A stretch of 55,892 bases of DNA from Nitratireductor arenosus (GTDB lineage: Bacteria > Pseudomonadota > Alphaproteobacteria > Rhizobiales > Rhizobiaceae): NCBI RefSeq assembly GCF_009742725.1, contig NZ_WPHG01000010.1:1-55892 (forward strand), read 5' to 3'. The translations under genes were made by a program, and so were the position numbers. Below the pieces are notes generated by a model. The model had not been told where the DNA came from. It did no database searches and worked only from the letters and a program-made list of their open reading frames with translations. Positions 24,585 through 32,177 of the stretch are shown piece by piece. The first letter of the stretch is position 1, and every line of letters starts with the position of its first letter.

Positions 24585-24616
24585 AAAAAAAGCGCCGCAG
24601 GGAACCCTACGACGCT
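24585..24616 (-). terminator. strong intrinsic terminator before the scaffold gene
   Basis: On the minus strand AGCGTCGTAGG pairs with CCTGCGGCGCT (11 bp with two G-T pairs), short loop, then seven T residues. It lies between the 67-residue gene and the scaffold gene, so it should separate packaging transcription from the capsid module unless an antiterminator acts or a local promoter restarts. Confidence 0.8.
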
Positions 24617-24643
24617 ACGGTCTGCCAGAAATGTCGTCGCCTA

Positions 24644-24847
24644 TCAGGCGTTCAAGGCCTTCCAATCCGTGGTTGCCGTGCCGGCGGCGCGATACCAGAT
24701 GTCGTTGGTGATATCCAAGACCCACTGGCCGATGAATTTCGGCGTAATGCTGCTGTTAGGGTTCCCGGCATGAGTGATGTAACCCAGCCGCTCGGCAAGG
24801 GCGGCGGGAAGCCCGAGGCCCATGAGTTCAGTCGTTGTCATTGTCAT
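24644..24847 (-). CDS. small head-region hypothetical protein
   Basis: 67 residues. It starts with a helix (TTTELMGLGLPAALAERLGY) and ends with a WxxxxxDIWYRAAGTATTDWKAL segment that resembles the small glycine-poor head or fibre proteins seen beside scaffolds. It is not assigned. It is the last gene before the strong terminator. Confidence 0.6.
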   Translation of the reverse strand: MTMTTTELMGLGLPAALAERLGYITHAGNPNSSITPKFIGQWVLDITNDIWYRAAGTATTDWKALNA

Positions 24848-24853
24848 TTCCTT

Positions 24854-25162
24854 TTACGATGAAAGTTGCTGCCATGCCTGCACGATGTCTTCCTTGACGC
24901 CCTTGGGTTCGGTGTCGCGCGCACCGGCCTTTTCCCAATGCCCCTTGTCGTCACCGACGATTTCGCACCCGGCCTGCTTCACCGCGCGCTCATATTGGCT
25001 ACGGCTCTCGTAGTGGTTGCCATCGACAGGGTTCCACACCGCGTCCATTCCATCGGCGCGAATATAGGGCCGCGACAGATCGGAACGATGAGGCGAAGGC
25101 TTGGGAGCCTTGCGGAAGACGCGCCGGCCGTCGCCAAGCGTGTACCAGTGATATTCAGACAT
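24854..25162 (-). CDS. small hypothetical protein after portal
   Basis: 102 residues from ATG 25162, which overlaps the portal stop (TGATG). It has a WYTLGDGRRVFRKAPKP start and a VWNPVDGNHYESRSQYER block, then an acidic helix. Similar proteins occur next to portal genes in other phages as far as I recall, sometimes annotated as putative metal-binding. Only one Cys is present here, so zinc binding is doubtful. Confidence 0.6.
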   Translation of the reverse strand: MSEYHWYTLGDGRRVFRKAPKPSPHRSDLSRPYIRADGMDAVWNPVDGNHYESRSQYERAVKQAGCEIVGDDKGHWEKAGARDTEPKGVKEDIVQAWQQLSS

Positions 25163-27270
25163 CACCCCACCCACGTTTGATTGGCGGATTGCTGTTTCAG
25201 CATCATCTCGGCGCGGGCGCGCTCCTGATCGGCCTGGAACTCAGCCCATGCCAACTTGTCGCGGCTTTGGAACTCGGCCCACTCACGCTGTTCCTTGCTC
25301 ATGGTCTCCTGAGCGTCGATTTGAGTCTTGGCCTGATCGTTCTTGACCTGCGCCGCCAACTTCTGCTCCTGCAACTTGGCATCGGCCTTGATCTTCTCGA
25401 CGCGCGGGTCAGGCGGCGGGGGTTGATTGCCGGCGCTATCGGCCTTCTTGGTCAGGTTCTCGACCGCCGTTTCAATCACATCCTCCATCGAACGGCCGGC
25501 GCGATAGGCGCGGGCCATGAACAGAAGCGATTCACCGATCACCGGAACCAGCTCGGGCACCTGCATCGCGGTCGGGATGGCCTGCCCCATCAGCCCGCCT
25601 AGAACCGTAACGAATTCCTGCCGGCTTTCCTTTTCGGACTGCTCATCGGCTGCAATGGTGCTGTCCGTTTCGATGCCAATGCGGTATGAACGCAACTGGT
25701 CGTCGCGCATCAGGTTGATGATTTCCTCCTGTGAGGGCTTTTTCAGCATGTCCTCGATTTCTTCCGGGATGGGAGGCATCGGGGGCGGCGGCTGGCCGGT
25801 CGCCTGCGCTTGTTGCGCCATCAGTCGGGCTATCTTCTCGAATTGCTGAATTTGCTTTTCAGCGGCCGCCTTTTCCTCGGCGGTGGGGTATTTGAGGCCG
25901 GATAGACGCCACAACGTATCGGGCTGGAACTTCTCCGACAGGATTTCCGCCGAGATGCGCGTCAGGTCGCGGCAGAACCGCGCCACTTCCTCCTGACGCG
26001 GGCGAATGCGCGTGCCGCCCCACTGCGCCTTTAGCTGCTGCGCGCCGCGCGTTTCTCTCGGGTCAGTCGAGCCCCGGATGATGTCCGAAATACCGGTAAT
26101 CTGGTAAACGTCTTCAATGAGCTTCTGGCGCAATTCGATGCAGCCTTGAAGCACCACAAGGACATTCTCGACCGGTAGCCATTCGATCATCTGCTTGGCG
26201 CCGCCGCCAGAGACGAAAGAAGCCCAGCCCGGCACAGGGACCATCTGATTGCTGGTGCCCGGCTTCAACGCCATTTCAATGGCCGACGATATTTCGCCAT
26301 CGGCGCCGGCAGGGTAAAACCCGACCAGCTTCAGCGCATCCTCAAGCGCGTCGATCTTGGCCGTAAGCTTGTTGATTTCCTGCGCCTGATCCTGGTAATA
26401 GACGTAATCCGGTACAGGCTTCAGCTTATCGGTCGGCAGCGTGGCGTAGAGCGGCTTCGGGCACGGAAAGAAGCCCTTGAGCATATAGAGCGGTGGGCGG
26501 CGATCCAAAACGTCTTCGCCGTAATTCTCCGCCAGCCATATCACCTCGTTATCGCGCTTGGACCACACCTCGAATACGCATGTCTTGTCATCCGGCTTGG
26601 CCTTGGCATATTCGCCCGGCTTGTTCGCCATGTACGCGGCGCGAACCTTATCCCAAACCTCCTTGCCGAAACGCTGTTCGCCCGCCTCCTTGTCCAGATA
26701 GACCTTGCGGCCAACCCACGGCAAATCCTCCCAGCGGCGGGCTTTTGGGTGAATGAAATCCGACCAGTGCACAAAGTCATAGGCTAGCGTTTCGTCGGCC
26801 AGAACCTCTACAAGTTCCGTGCCCTCGTCGCCCTCGTACTGCTCCGTCTTGAATGTAGGTACATAGCGCACCCACATAGTGCCCCGGCCGACAATCAGGT
26901 AGTTGTCACGGGCCGATTTGATCGGGCTATCGATGTCCGACAGGTCGTAGATCGACGTGATAGAGCGCTCAAGAACCTCAGCTACGGCACGCGCAATCGG
27001 ATCGCGATCCGAAAACCGCCTCGATACGGCAGGCTGCGGCGGCTGGGCGTAAACGGCAGGCTGGAGCACCGACACGTTGGCCCAAAGCATCGCGTATTTG
27101 CGCTGTGTGTCGGTCTTTTCCTCACGGTCATCGAGATAAATGCGCTCGATGTTCTTGGCGCGCTTGGTCCAGTCGGCCATGGACTGCTCGGCCTGCTGGA
27201 TATCGTCCAGCCATGCCCTTGCAGAGCGCTTCTTATCATTCTGAGGCGAAGCGTCGGTATATTCGTCCAT
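25162..27270 (-). CDS. portal protein
   Basis: 702 residues, the size of portals of short-tailed phages of the P22 type. Helical core (AEVLERSITSIYDLSDIDSPI, then YLIVGRGTMWVRYVP), a clip-like region, and a long charged C-terminal coiled region (residues about 590-700) that could form a barrel. It abuts the large terminase gene without a gap. It forms the dodecameric DNA gate at one capsid vertex. Confidence 0.85.
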   Translation of the reverse strand: MDEYTDASPQNDKKRSARAWLDDIQQAEQSMADWTKRAKNIERIYLDDREEKTDTQRKYAMLWANVSVLQPAVYAQPPQPAVSRRFSDRDPIARAVAEVLERSITSIYDLSDIDSPIKSARDNYLIVGRGTMWVRYVPTFKTEQYEGDEGTELVEVLADETLAYDFVHWSDFIHPKARRWEDLPWVGRKVYLDKEAGEQRFGKEVWDKVRAAYMANKPGEYAKAKPDDKTCVFEVWSKRDNEVIWLAENYGEDVLDRRPPLYMLKGFFPCPKPLYATLPTDKLKPVPDYVYYQDQAQEINKLTAKIDALEDALKLVGFYPAGADGEISSAIEMALKPGTSNQMVPVPGWASFVSGGGAKQMIEWLPVENVLVVLQGCIELRQKLIEDVYQITGISDIIRGSTDPRETRGAQQLKAQWGGTRIRPRQEEVARFCRDLTRISAEILSEKFQPDTLWRLSGLKYPTAEEKAAAEKQIQQFEKIARLMAQQAQATGQPPPPMPPIPEEIEDMLKKPSQEEIINLMRDDQLRSYRIGIETDSTIAADEQSEKESRQEFVTVLGGLMGQAIPTAMQVPELVPVIGESLLFMARAYRAGRSMEDVIETAVENLTKKADSAGNQPPPPDPRVEKIKADAKLQEQKLAAQVKNDQAKTQIDAQETMSKEQREWAEFQSRDKLAWAEFQADQERARAEMMLKQQSANQTWVG

Positions 27271-28671
27271 CTATACCCGCTCCTGCTTCGGACCCCGCCG
27301 CGTGGTGGCGTGGAACTCGTTGTATGTCATTTCGGTCAAGGGCTTGGGCGGGGGCGCCATGGCCACCAAACCACGCGGACCCTCGACAACGACGCGCTTA
27401 TCCGGTGGCGGGGCGCTGGACAAAGCCGTCATCATTTGGCAGCCGTACGAAAAGCTGTCGCCGGGGTGGCTGGCCCAATCGTGCGCCGGCTCTTTTGAGA
27501 ACGTCTTGGTGTCGTCGTTCCATTCGTATTTCCATGCGCGAAGGCCATCCAACCCATCCTCGCACCGGCTTTCATGAAACTCGCACTGCTTGACCACGGT
27601 GCGCGCCGCGTTGATCCTGTCCGTCTTGCTGGTTTGCGGCACGATCCCGCACTTGCTTTCGCCAAACCCCTTGATGAACTGTTCTATCGGGCTGTGACGG
27701 CTAGCGAAGGTCTTTGTCCTTGCGTCGTGCGGGAGCCATATCTTGCCGAGAGGCCACCCGCGTTCTTCAAGACGCCTTTTCAGGCGCGGTATCCATTCCT
27801 CAGCGTCAAGGCCGCTATCCCCGTCATAATCGAGTAGCGCGAAACCACCCACGCGACGTTGCCAGAACCACCAGCACGCCGTGTCCCTGAAACCAAGGTC
27901 GCTACTGATCTCAATGGCCGGCCCATTCGGATCATAATCCACATGATCGCCTATACGGCCTTCCCTGTCGCCAACGGCAATGAGGCGCGCTAGAATTGCA
28001 CCCTCAGTGACCGTAGCGAAAGCGCCCTCCCAGATATGATCATATTCGTCAGGCCGCTTGCGCTGGTCCTCCAGGCGCTCCATCTCAAGGACGGCAGGGA
28101 ACCACGGATTATCCCGCCAATTGATCTCCACCACCTTCGCATCGTCAGGCGGGTTGAAACGAAATCGCTTATGTGTCGCGCTGTTCTTCTGCTCGGGGTT
28201 CCATGTAACCCAGATTTCAGAACCATGTTCGCGAACGGTCGGTACGGCCTTTTGCCACGCCGCCTCACTAACCGGCTCGGCCTCATCCACCCAAAGCACA
28301 TGAATGCGGGCCTTCGACTTGATGCTGTCCAGGTTGTGGCGAAGGCCAATGAAGATGAACGATATCCGGCCATCTCTGGTTCGGATGAACTTCTCGCCTA
28401 CCTCGTAGTGGGCCGCCAACCAAGGCTCGGACGCAATCGCCTCCTTAACCTCAGCCATCGAACTATCGTCCAGCGAGTTCATGTACTCGCGACCGCAGAC
28501 AATGACGCCGCGCTTGCCCTCTTGGCTTAACTGATAGCCCCTGACAGCGGCCATCTTGGCGAAGGTGCGCGTCTTGCCGCTACCCCGCCCTCCATAAGCA
28601 CATCGATAACGCGCCTGGCCTGCAAAAACAGGGATGAGCTTTGGAGGAAGCTCAATCCGTGCTGTCGTCAT
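27271..28671 (-). CDS. terminase large subunit
   Basis: 466 residues from ATG 28671. ATPase motor: Walker A GGRGSGKT at about residues 26-33 and Walker B VLWVDEAE. The C-terminal RNase-H-like nuclease is marked by SSDLGFRDTACWWFW and LDYDGDSGLDAEEW acidic residues. It pumps and cuts DNA at the portal. It overlaps the small terminase gene by 20 nt. Confidence 0.93.
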   Translation of the reverse strand: MTTARIELPPKLIPVFAGQARYRCAYGGRGSGKTRTFAKMAAVRGYQLSQEGKRGVIVCGREYMNSLDDSSMAEVKEAIASEPWLAAHYEVGEKFIRTRDGRISFIFIGLRHNLDSIKSKARIHVLWVDEAEPVSEAAWQKAVPTVREHGSEIWVTWNPEQKNSATHKRFRFNPPDDAKVVEINWRDNPWFPAVLEMERLEDQRKRPDEYDHIWEGAFATVTEGAILARLIAVGDREGRIGDHVDYDPNGPAIEISSDLGFRDTACWWFWQRRVGGFALLDYDGDSGLDAEEWIPRLKRRLEERGWPLGKIWLPHDARTKTFASRHSPIEQFIKGFGESKCGIVPQTSKTDRINAARTVVKQCEFHESRCEDGLDGLRAWKYEWNDDTKTFSKEPAHDWASHPGDSFSYGCQMMTALSSAPPPDKRVVVEGPRGLVAMAPPPKPLTEMTYNEFHATTRRGPKQERV

Positions 28672-29128
28672 GCCCCGGCGCAACAAGTTCGACACGGGTG
28701 GGCGTCATGGTGCCGTCGCTCGACGTGTGGTCCAGCTCGCGCTTATCGCGCCATTCTTCCGGGCGGCGGTTCTTTAGCCAATTGAACGCCGCCCCGGAAT
28801 CCGGTGGCACATGCTCGACAGTCGCGGCCCTTACCACCTGCCCCTGAAACTGGAAGACCTTTTCACTCTCAAAGGAATAGCCAACGGCCCTGTTAAACAA
28901 CGAACGCTCTACGCGGTCGTCAGCCTTATCCTTGCCAGCCTTGACCGCATGACAAAAATCATCGTGGGTATTTTTCCACCGGTAGATAGTCCGCGTGTCC
29001 ACCTCGAAAAAGTCCGCCAGCTCGTAGTCTGTAGCGCCACGCTCGCAAAGCTTCTTAGCTTGCTTTGCGTACTCTTTCCTGTAGGCCGTAGGCCTGCCGC
29101 GCTCACTCTGCGTTTCGGAATCGACCAT
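28652..29128 (-). CDS. terminase small subunit
   Basis: 158 residues. N-terminal helix-turn-helix (RGATDYELADFFEVDTRTIYRWKN) for recognition of packaging sites, then a helical oligomerisation part (DKADDRVERSLFNRAVGYSFE) and a VKNRRPEEWRDKRELDH-like C-terminal motif typical of TerS. It lies just upstream of the large subunit and begins the packaging module. Confidence 0.9.
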   Translation of the reverse strand: MVDSETQSERGRPTAYRKEYAKQAKKLCERGATDYELADFFEVDTRTIYRWKNTHDDFCHAVKAGKDKADDRVERSLFNRAVGYSFESEKVFQFQGQVVRAATVEHVPPDSGAAFNWLKNRRPEEWRDKRELDHTSSDGTMTPTRVELVAPGHDDSTD

Positions 29129-29130
29129 AG

Positions 29131-29643
29131 TCAGGTATCTTCCTCAGCCGTGGCCTTCAACGCCGCAAGTGCTAGTTTCTCGCAGTCGTACGTTGTGTTG
29201 ACGTCGTCATCAATGACCTCAACGACCTGCCCTCTCACATGGCGAACATCCACGTGCTTGTATTGTCTCTTCATGGCGTTTGCGATGGCCAACGCAACAC
29301 GCTCGACCTCGCCTGCCATCAGATTCTTGCGAATGTTAAGGGCAACCTGCCCGCTTCCCAAAGAACCGGATAGACGCTTCTGCAACGCCGTCGCCTCTTC
29401 GCCCTCCATTTGCAGGGCCAGCTCACGCGCGGCCTTCTGCGCGGCGCGCCGGAAGTCGTGATAATCCATAATCGGCACCCTGGCTTCCGACCAAGGGCTT
29501 GCCACGATATACATCTGCACACCTGATGCAGACTGATAAACCTCTGCGTACAGGTCATCAGACGGAACGATTGCGAATTCCTCGCGCAGAATGTCCAACC
29601 GACTTTTAGCCATCTCATCCACCTCGACCGTTTGATTGGTCAT
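29131..29643 (-). CDS. hypothetical protein upstream of TerS
   Basis: 170 residues, soluble and mixed alpha/beta. The ATG at 29643 has a weak ribosome site; the internal ATG at 29613 (MAKSRLDIL) follows GAGGTGG and could be the real start. The C-terminal part alternates strands and helices (HVDVRHVRGQVVEVIDDD). Ends 2 nt before the TerS ATG, so it belongs to the same transcript. Unknown role. Confidence 0.6.
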   Translation of the reverse strand: MTNQTVEVDEMAKSRLDILREEFAIVPSDDLYAEVYQSASGVQMYIVASPWSEARVPIMDYHDFRRAAQKAARELALQMEGEEATALQKRLSGSLGSGQVALNIRKNLMAGEVERVALAIANAMKRQYKHVDVRHVRGQVVEVIDDDVNTTYDCEKLALAALKATAEEDT

Positions 29644-29666
29644 GTCGTGTGTCGCCTATTGCCGCG

Positions 29667-29930
29667 TCACCACGCCCCCGGCCATTGATCATAACCACAG
29701 CTAGACCAGTTGGCCGCGCCGAACATATCGGCATAAGCCTGCAACTGCCCGGGTAGATCGGTGGCGGTGCTGTTCGTTGCCGCCTTGCACAAACGGAACA
29801 GATGCGCATTGGCGTCACCGCTAGAGTCCGCCGTGAAGAAACGGCTTGCGGCCATCATGTCGCCGTTCCAGTCTAGCGATGTTCCGGCCGTCTCACGAAA
29901 GCGCTTTTGAAGGCCGCCCTGCTGAGACAT
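29667..29930 (-). CDS. small hypothetical protein
   Basis: 87 residues (MSQQGGLQKRFRETAG). Soluble, with two Cys and a Gly/Trp-rich end. Its ATG overlaps the stop of the upstream 42-residue gene. These are the first two protein genes transcribed after the RNA region, before the packaging genes. Function unknown. Confidence 0.55.
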   Translation of the reverse strand: MSQQGGLQKRFRETAGTSLDWNGDMMAASRFFTADSSGDANAHLFRLCKAATNSTATDLPGQLQAYADMFGAANWSSCGYDQWPGAW

Positions 29931-30058
29931 TACGCCAGCTCATCCACCGGCAACCAGTGGTCATCCACGCGTGCAAATGCCTTGCCATCCGCATGGACAA
30001 CAGTGGCGTCCACCGTACCAGAAATGCCAGATGAATGAGAAACAGTCATGCCGATCAT
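29930..30058 (-). CDS. 42-residue hypothetical protein
   Basis: A short frame from ATG 30058 behind a strong AAGGAGAGG. It reads as a beta-rich domain (MIGMTVSHSSGISGTVDATV, later DDHWLPVDELA), resembling small SH3-like phage proteins. It is the first coding sequence downstream of the large non-coding RNA region. The longer open frame to 30265 runs into that structured RNA and is rejected. Confidence 0.6.
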   Translation of the reverse strand: MIGMTVSHSSGISGTVDATVVHADGKAFARVDDHWLPVDELA

Positions 30059-30084
30059 GGTTGGTACCTCTCCTTGGTAAGACG

Positions 30085-30715
30085 ACCCCACGCCCGCCGG
30101 CCTAGCGGATCGCCATGTGCTCATAGCTGGTTTGCGTTGCAGGGACCGGGGCCCCGGCGCGTCGATTCGGCTCTGGGAGCGACGTGGGGGGCCTACGCCG
30201 GCTGCAAGTGTTGCGATAGAAATGATGCTCGCGGGGGCTACGCCGCCGGACCCCATGGCGAGCATTCTACGCGGCGACTCCCCTGATTAGTTTGCCGCCA
30301 GCGTTTCGCTTTATCAGTGCGGAGCTCTGCGGCTCAGGACGGGTGCGCCAATCCAGAAGTCACGCACCATAGTTGCCGGGCTGCTGGCTTACCGGCGGAA
30401 ACAGAACCGTTACCGGTCTGTGGCGTCCTGATTAAGTGCCCGGACACCTCGCTAACAGCTACGAGGCTTCTGTGGTGTTCGGGGGCCGGGCGTTCGTGAA
30501 TACGTTTGCCAGTTACCAGCTTCTGGCGTCACTCTTGCGCGGTGACGGTGCGCATCGGCGCGGTGCAGGCAATCGAGGATGGAGCCTCTAACCGTGAACG
30601 CGCCTGCACGAGCGCTGGACCACGGTGCGCTTGATATCAGAACGGGGCGATTTCCTTCGCCATCGATCTATCCTCCTTCGTGAAACAGCACAGGCATTCG
30701 CGCCTGTGAACCCGC
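30085..30715 (-). ncRNA. candidate large structured RNA (GOLLD/ROOL-like class or new)
   Basis: About 630 nt with no credible long gene but many perfect stems. Pairs include 30563-30570 with 30602-30609, 30438-30443 with 30486-30491 (enclosing 30444-30448/30474-30478 and 30447-30451/30462-30466), 30225-30232 with 30258-30265, 30294-30298 with 30329-30333, and 30689-30695 with 30702-30708. An 8-bp stem (30334-30341/30424-30431) closes a four-way junction of three hairpins, one with a GTAA tetraloop on the minus strand. It sits between tRNAs and late genes. Known giant phage RNAs (GOLLD, ROOL) also lie beside tRNAs; identity is unproven. Confidence 0.6.
30637..30663 (-). CDS. 8-codon mini-ORF with strong ribosome site
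   Basis: AAGGAGGAT lies 8 nt before an ATG that opens MAKEIAPF and then a stop. The initiation site is better than that of many full genes here. It may be a leader peptide, a decoy, or the surviving start of a gene replaced by the structured RNA. The codons also form a small hairpin, so chance is possible. Confidence 0.35.
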   Translation of the reverse strand: MAKEIAPF

Positions 30716-30742
30716 AGCACGCTACGGGTGGGTGATGTGGTT

Positions 30743-30816
30743 TGGTTCCCGCCCATGGATTCGAACCACGGCCTTCAGAGCCAAAATCTGATGTCCTACC
30801 GCTAGACGAGGCGGGA
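30743..30816 (-). tRNA. tRNA-Gln(UUG)
   Basis: A 74-nt cloverleaf on the minus strand. Acceptor TCCCGCC pairs with GGCGGGA, discriminator A, encoded CCA. The anticodon stem CAGA/TCTG closes loop TTTTGGC, giving anticodon UUG. The T-loop carries TTCGAATC. Separated by one base from tRNA-Trp. Confidence 0.95.
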
Positions 30817-30817
30817 T

Positions 30818-30892
30818 TGGCACCGGAGCCCGGAATCGAACCGAGATTTTCAGTTTTGGAGACTGACGTCTTAGCCATTAGACCACACCGAT
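30818..30892 (-). tRNA. tRNA-Trp(CCA)
   Basis: A 75-nt cloverleaf. Acceptor ATCGGTG pairs with CTCCGGT with one T-T mismatch and a T-G wobble. D-stem GTCT/AGAC. The anticodon stem TCAGT/ACTGA closes loop CTCCAAA, giving anticodon CCA. Discriminator G, as expected for tryptophan tRNA, and encoded CCA. Confidence 0.9.
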
Positions 30893-30916
30893 GTATGGTC
30901 TATTGCCAGCGATGAT

Positions 30917-30990
30917 TGGTCTGGGCGGCTGGACTCAAACCAGCGGCTTCCGCATTCCAAGTGCGGCACGCTACCAACTGATACTCCCTG
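30917..30990 (-). tRNA. tRNA-Pro(UGG), acceptor stem imperfect
   Basis: A 74-nt cloverleaf. The anticodon stem CCGCA/TGCGG closes loop CTTGGAA, giving anticodon UGG. The T-stem GCTGG/CCAGC is perfect and CCA is encoded. The acceptor CAGGGAG against CGCCCAG has two mismatches (A-A and A-G), so it may be divergent or decaying. The left attachment core is a different proline isoacceptor (GGG). Confidence 0.85.
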
Positions 30991-31185
30991 CGACTTGACG
31001 GTTCTCCAATCCGAACGCTGGAAACCGATCGAAGGCGCTCCGCCGCGAGCATGCGAGCCCCATTCAGGCCCGCACAACCATGATCGCCTTCTTCGTTCGC
31101 GATCTTTGGCATGCCGGAAGTCCTTTGAGACTGACGCCGGGGGCTTGCGTTGCAGAGGCTGGCCCGACGTATACGAACAATAGGT

Positions 31186-31213
31186 GGCGGGCTTCTGTTG
31201 CCAAGTGCCCGCC
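31186..31213 (-). other. 7-bp hairpin downstream of the tmRNA tag
   Basis: GGCGGGC and GCCCGCC form a perfect stem around a 14-nt loop, nine bases after the tag stop codon. It probably belongs to the 3' part of the coding piece (a pseudoknot or helix after the tag frame). There is no T-tract, so it is not a standard terminator. Confidence 0.55.
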
Positions 31214-31221
31214 GAACTCCG

Positions 31222-31266
31222 TTAGGCCGCGAGAGCCTCAACATACGGAACGTTATCGTTGTCCGC
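31222..31266 (-). other. tmRNA proteolysis tag reading frame
   Basis: GCG at 31264-31266 is the likely resume codon. The frame encodes ADNDNVPYVEALAA and stops at TAA. With the alanine from the charged tRNA-like end the added tag is A plus these 14 residues. The AxDN start and LAA end follow the tmRNA tag rule (ClpX recognises the C-terminal LAA, SspB-type adaptors the N-terminal part). Confidence 0.9.
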
Positions 31267-31562
31267 TCAAATTTCGATCCGATAACGGCGGTATCATACC
31301 GAGGTGCGTCACTCGCTTCCAACGGGCGTCGATCCTAATTCATCCCCATTGGTGGAGATGGCGGGTACTGCCCCCGCGTCCGACCGCATTCCACAAGTAC
31401 CGGGTTACACCCATAAGGGGCACGGCAATTTGCCTTAGCCTCCACCACTCACCTTACGGCGAGACATTAGCCCCAGATTGGGGCGATTTGTAAGAGGTAC
31501 CGACCTCCGCCCGACGCATCACGCGTCAGTCTGACACTGCATGTCATAAATTCGCGTTTCAG

Positions 31563-32177
31563 TCAACCCTTAAAATGACGGTTGAGGTCTGAAAGCACCG
31601 TCCTTAGATCGCCAACGAGGTCTTCGCATTGCTTGTCTCGGAGCACGATCTGTTCCAACGCTTCCGGCACACGTGATCCTTTGTTGTTCCGCCAGCACTC
31701 CATAACGATGTCCATCGCCTTCTTCCGTCGAGCACATGCCGTCATGGCCCAACGTTCCGCTGCTTCCTCGTCGCCCGTTCCGAGCCCTCTATGCTCGTAG
31801 TAGGCGCCGGGAGACAGGACCGCCTTGGCGTAGTCGTTGGCGACTTCCTGGAACGTCAGGGCGGCGTAGTAGTTGGCCGTACTCAGGCTCATTGCCGGCT
31901 GGGGAACGTCGAATTTTCGGCCCGTCCGTTCGGCGTGATTGGCCTTCTTTTTCCATGCCAAATATGCGAGGTGCAACCGGCCTATGAATGTGCTGGCTTG
32001 TGGATCGGCGGCATCTGCTACCGAAAGCCGATGCATCCGGGCTCTGGCTTCCACGGCGAGCTTATAGCCGTTCTGGTCGGATCGGATAGCGCGTCCATTG
32101 GGCTCGCGAAGCACGCCGTCTTTGCGTGGCCTGCCCCGCTTGGCCTTGATCTTCGCGCTTTGTGTTCTGGCCTTCAA
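31563..32177 (-). CDS. conserved phage protein with AT-hook
   Basis: 204 residues. The basic N-terminus holds an AT-hook (KRGRPRKDG), followed by a helical domain (STFIGRLHLAYLAWKKKANHAERTG, ANYYAALTFQEVANDYAKAVL). It is likely DNA-associated. I associate this protein type with rhizobial phages but know no function. It overlaps its upstream neighbour by ATGA. Its stop overlaps a TTGACT that could be part of the promoter of the RNA region. Confidence 0.65.
   Translation of the reverse strand: MKARTQSAKIKAKRGRPRKDGVLREPNGRAIRSDQNGYKLAVEARARMHRLSVADAADPQASTFIGRLHLAYLAWKKKANHAERTGRKFDVPQPAMSLSTANYYAALTFQEVANDYAKAVLSPGAYYEHRGLGTGDEEAAERWAMTACARRKKAMDIVMECWRNNKGSRVPEALEQIVLRDKQCEDLVGDLRTVLSDLNRHFKG

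Larger units (their letters stand above)
31150..31440 (-). ncRNA. ssrA: permuted two-piece tmRNA (alphaproteobacterial type)
   Basis: Reading the minus strand, the acceptor piece ends GACGCGGGGGCAGTACCCGC, CATCTCC, A, CCA (31350-31377). After only two bases (AT) the coding piece begins GGGGATGAATTAGGATCGAC at 31347, the classic tmRNA 5' end. The 7-bp acceptor stem GGGGATG/CATCTCC pairs fully and has G3-U70, the alanine identity pair. The tag frame at 31222-31266 ends LAA-stop style (EALAA). Pieces are in the permuted order known from alphaproteobacteria. The outer ends of both pieces are estimated. It would rescue stalled ribosomes and tag products for ClpXP. Confidence 0.92.

Noticed and set aside
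30991-31149. Possible extra tRNA between tmRNA and tRNA-Pro
   Set aside because: A stem CGGTT-TCCA / TGGA-AACCG with a TTCGGAT loop resembles a T-arm, but no cloverleaf or anticodon arm can be built.
30900-31322. Minus-strand 140-codon frame across tRNA-Pro and the tmRNA
   Set aside because: It is formed by RNA genes; the tmRNA and tRNA structures explain the sequence better than a protein.
31441-31562. Small hairpins (GAGGT/ACCTC, GCCCC/GGGGC, GACGC/GCGTC) and TTGACT near the gene stop at 31563
   Set aside because: They may be leader or promoter parts of the tmRNA, but no good -10 is seen, so no separate feature is called.
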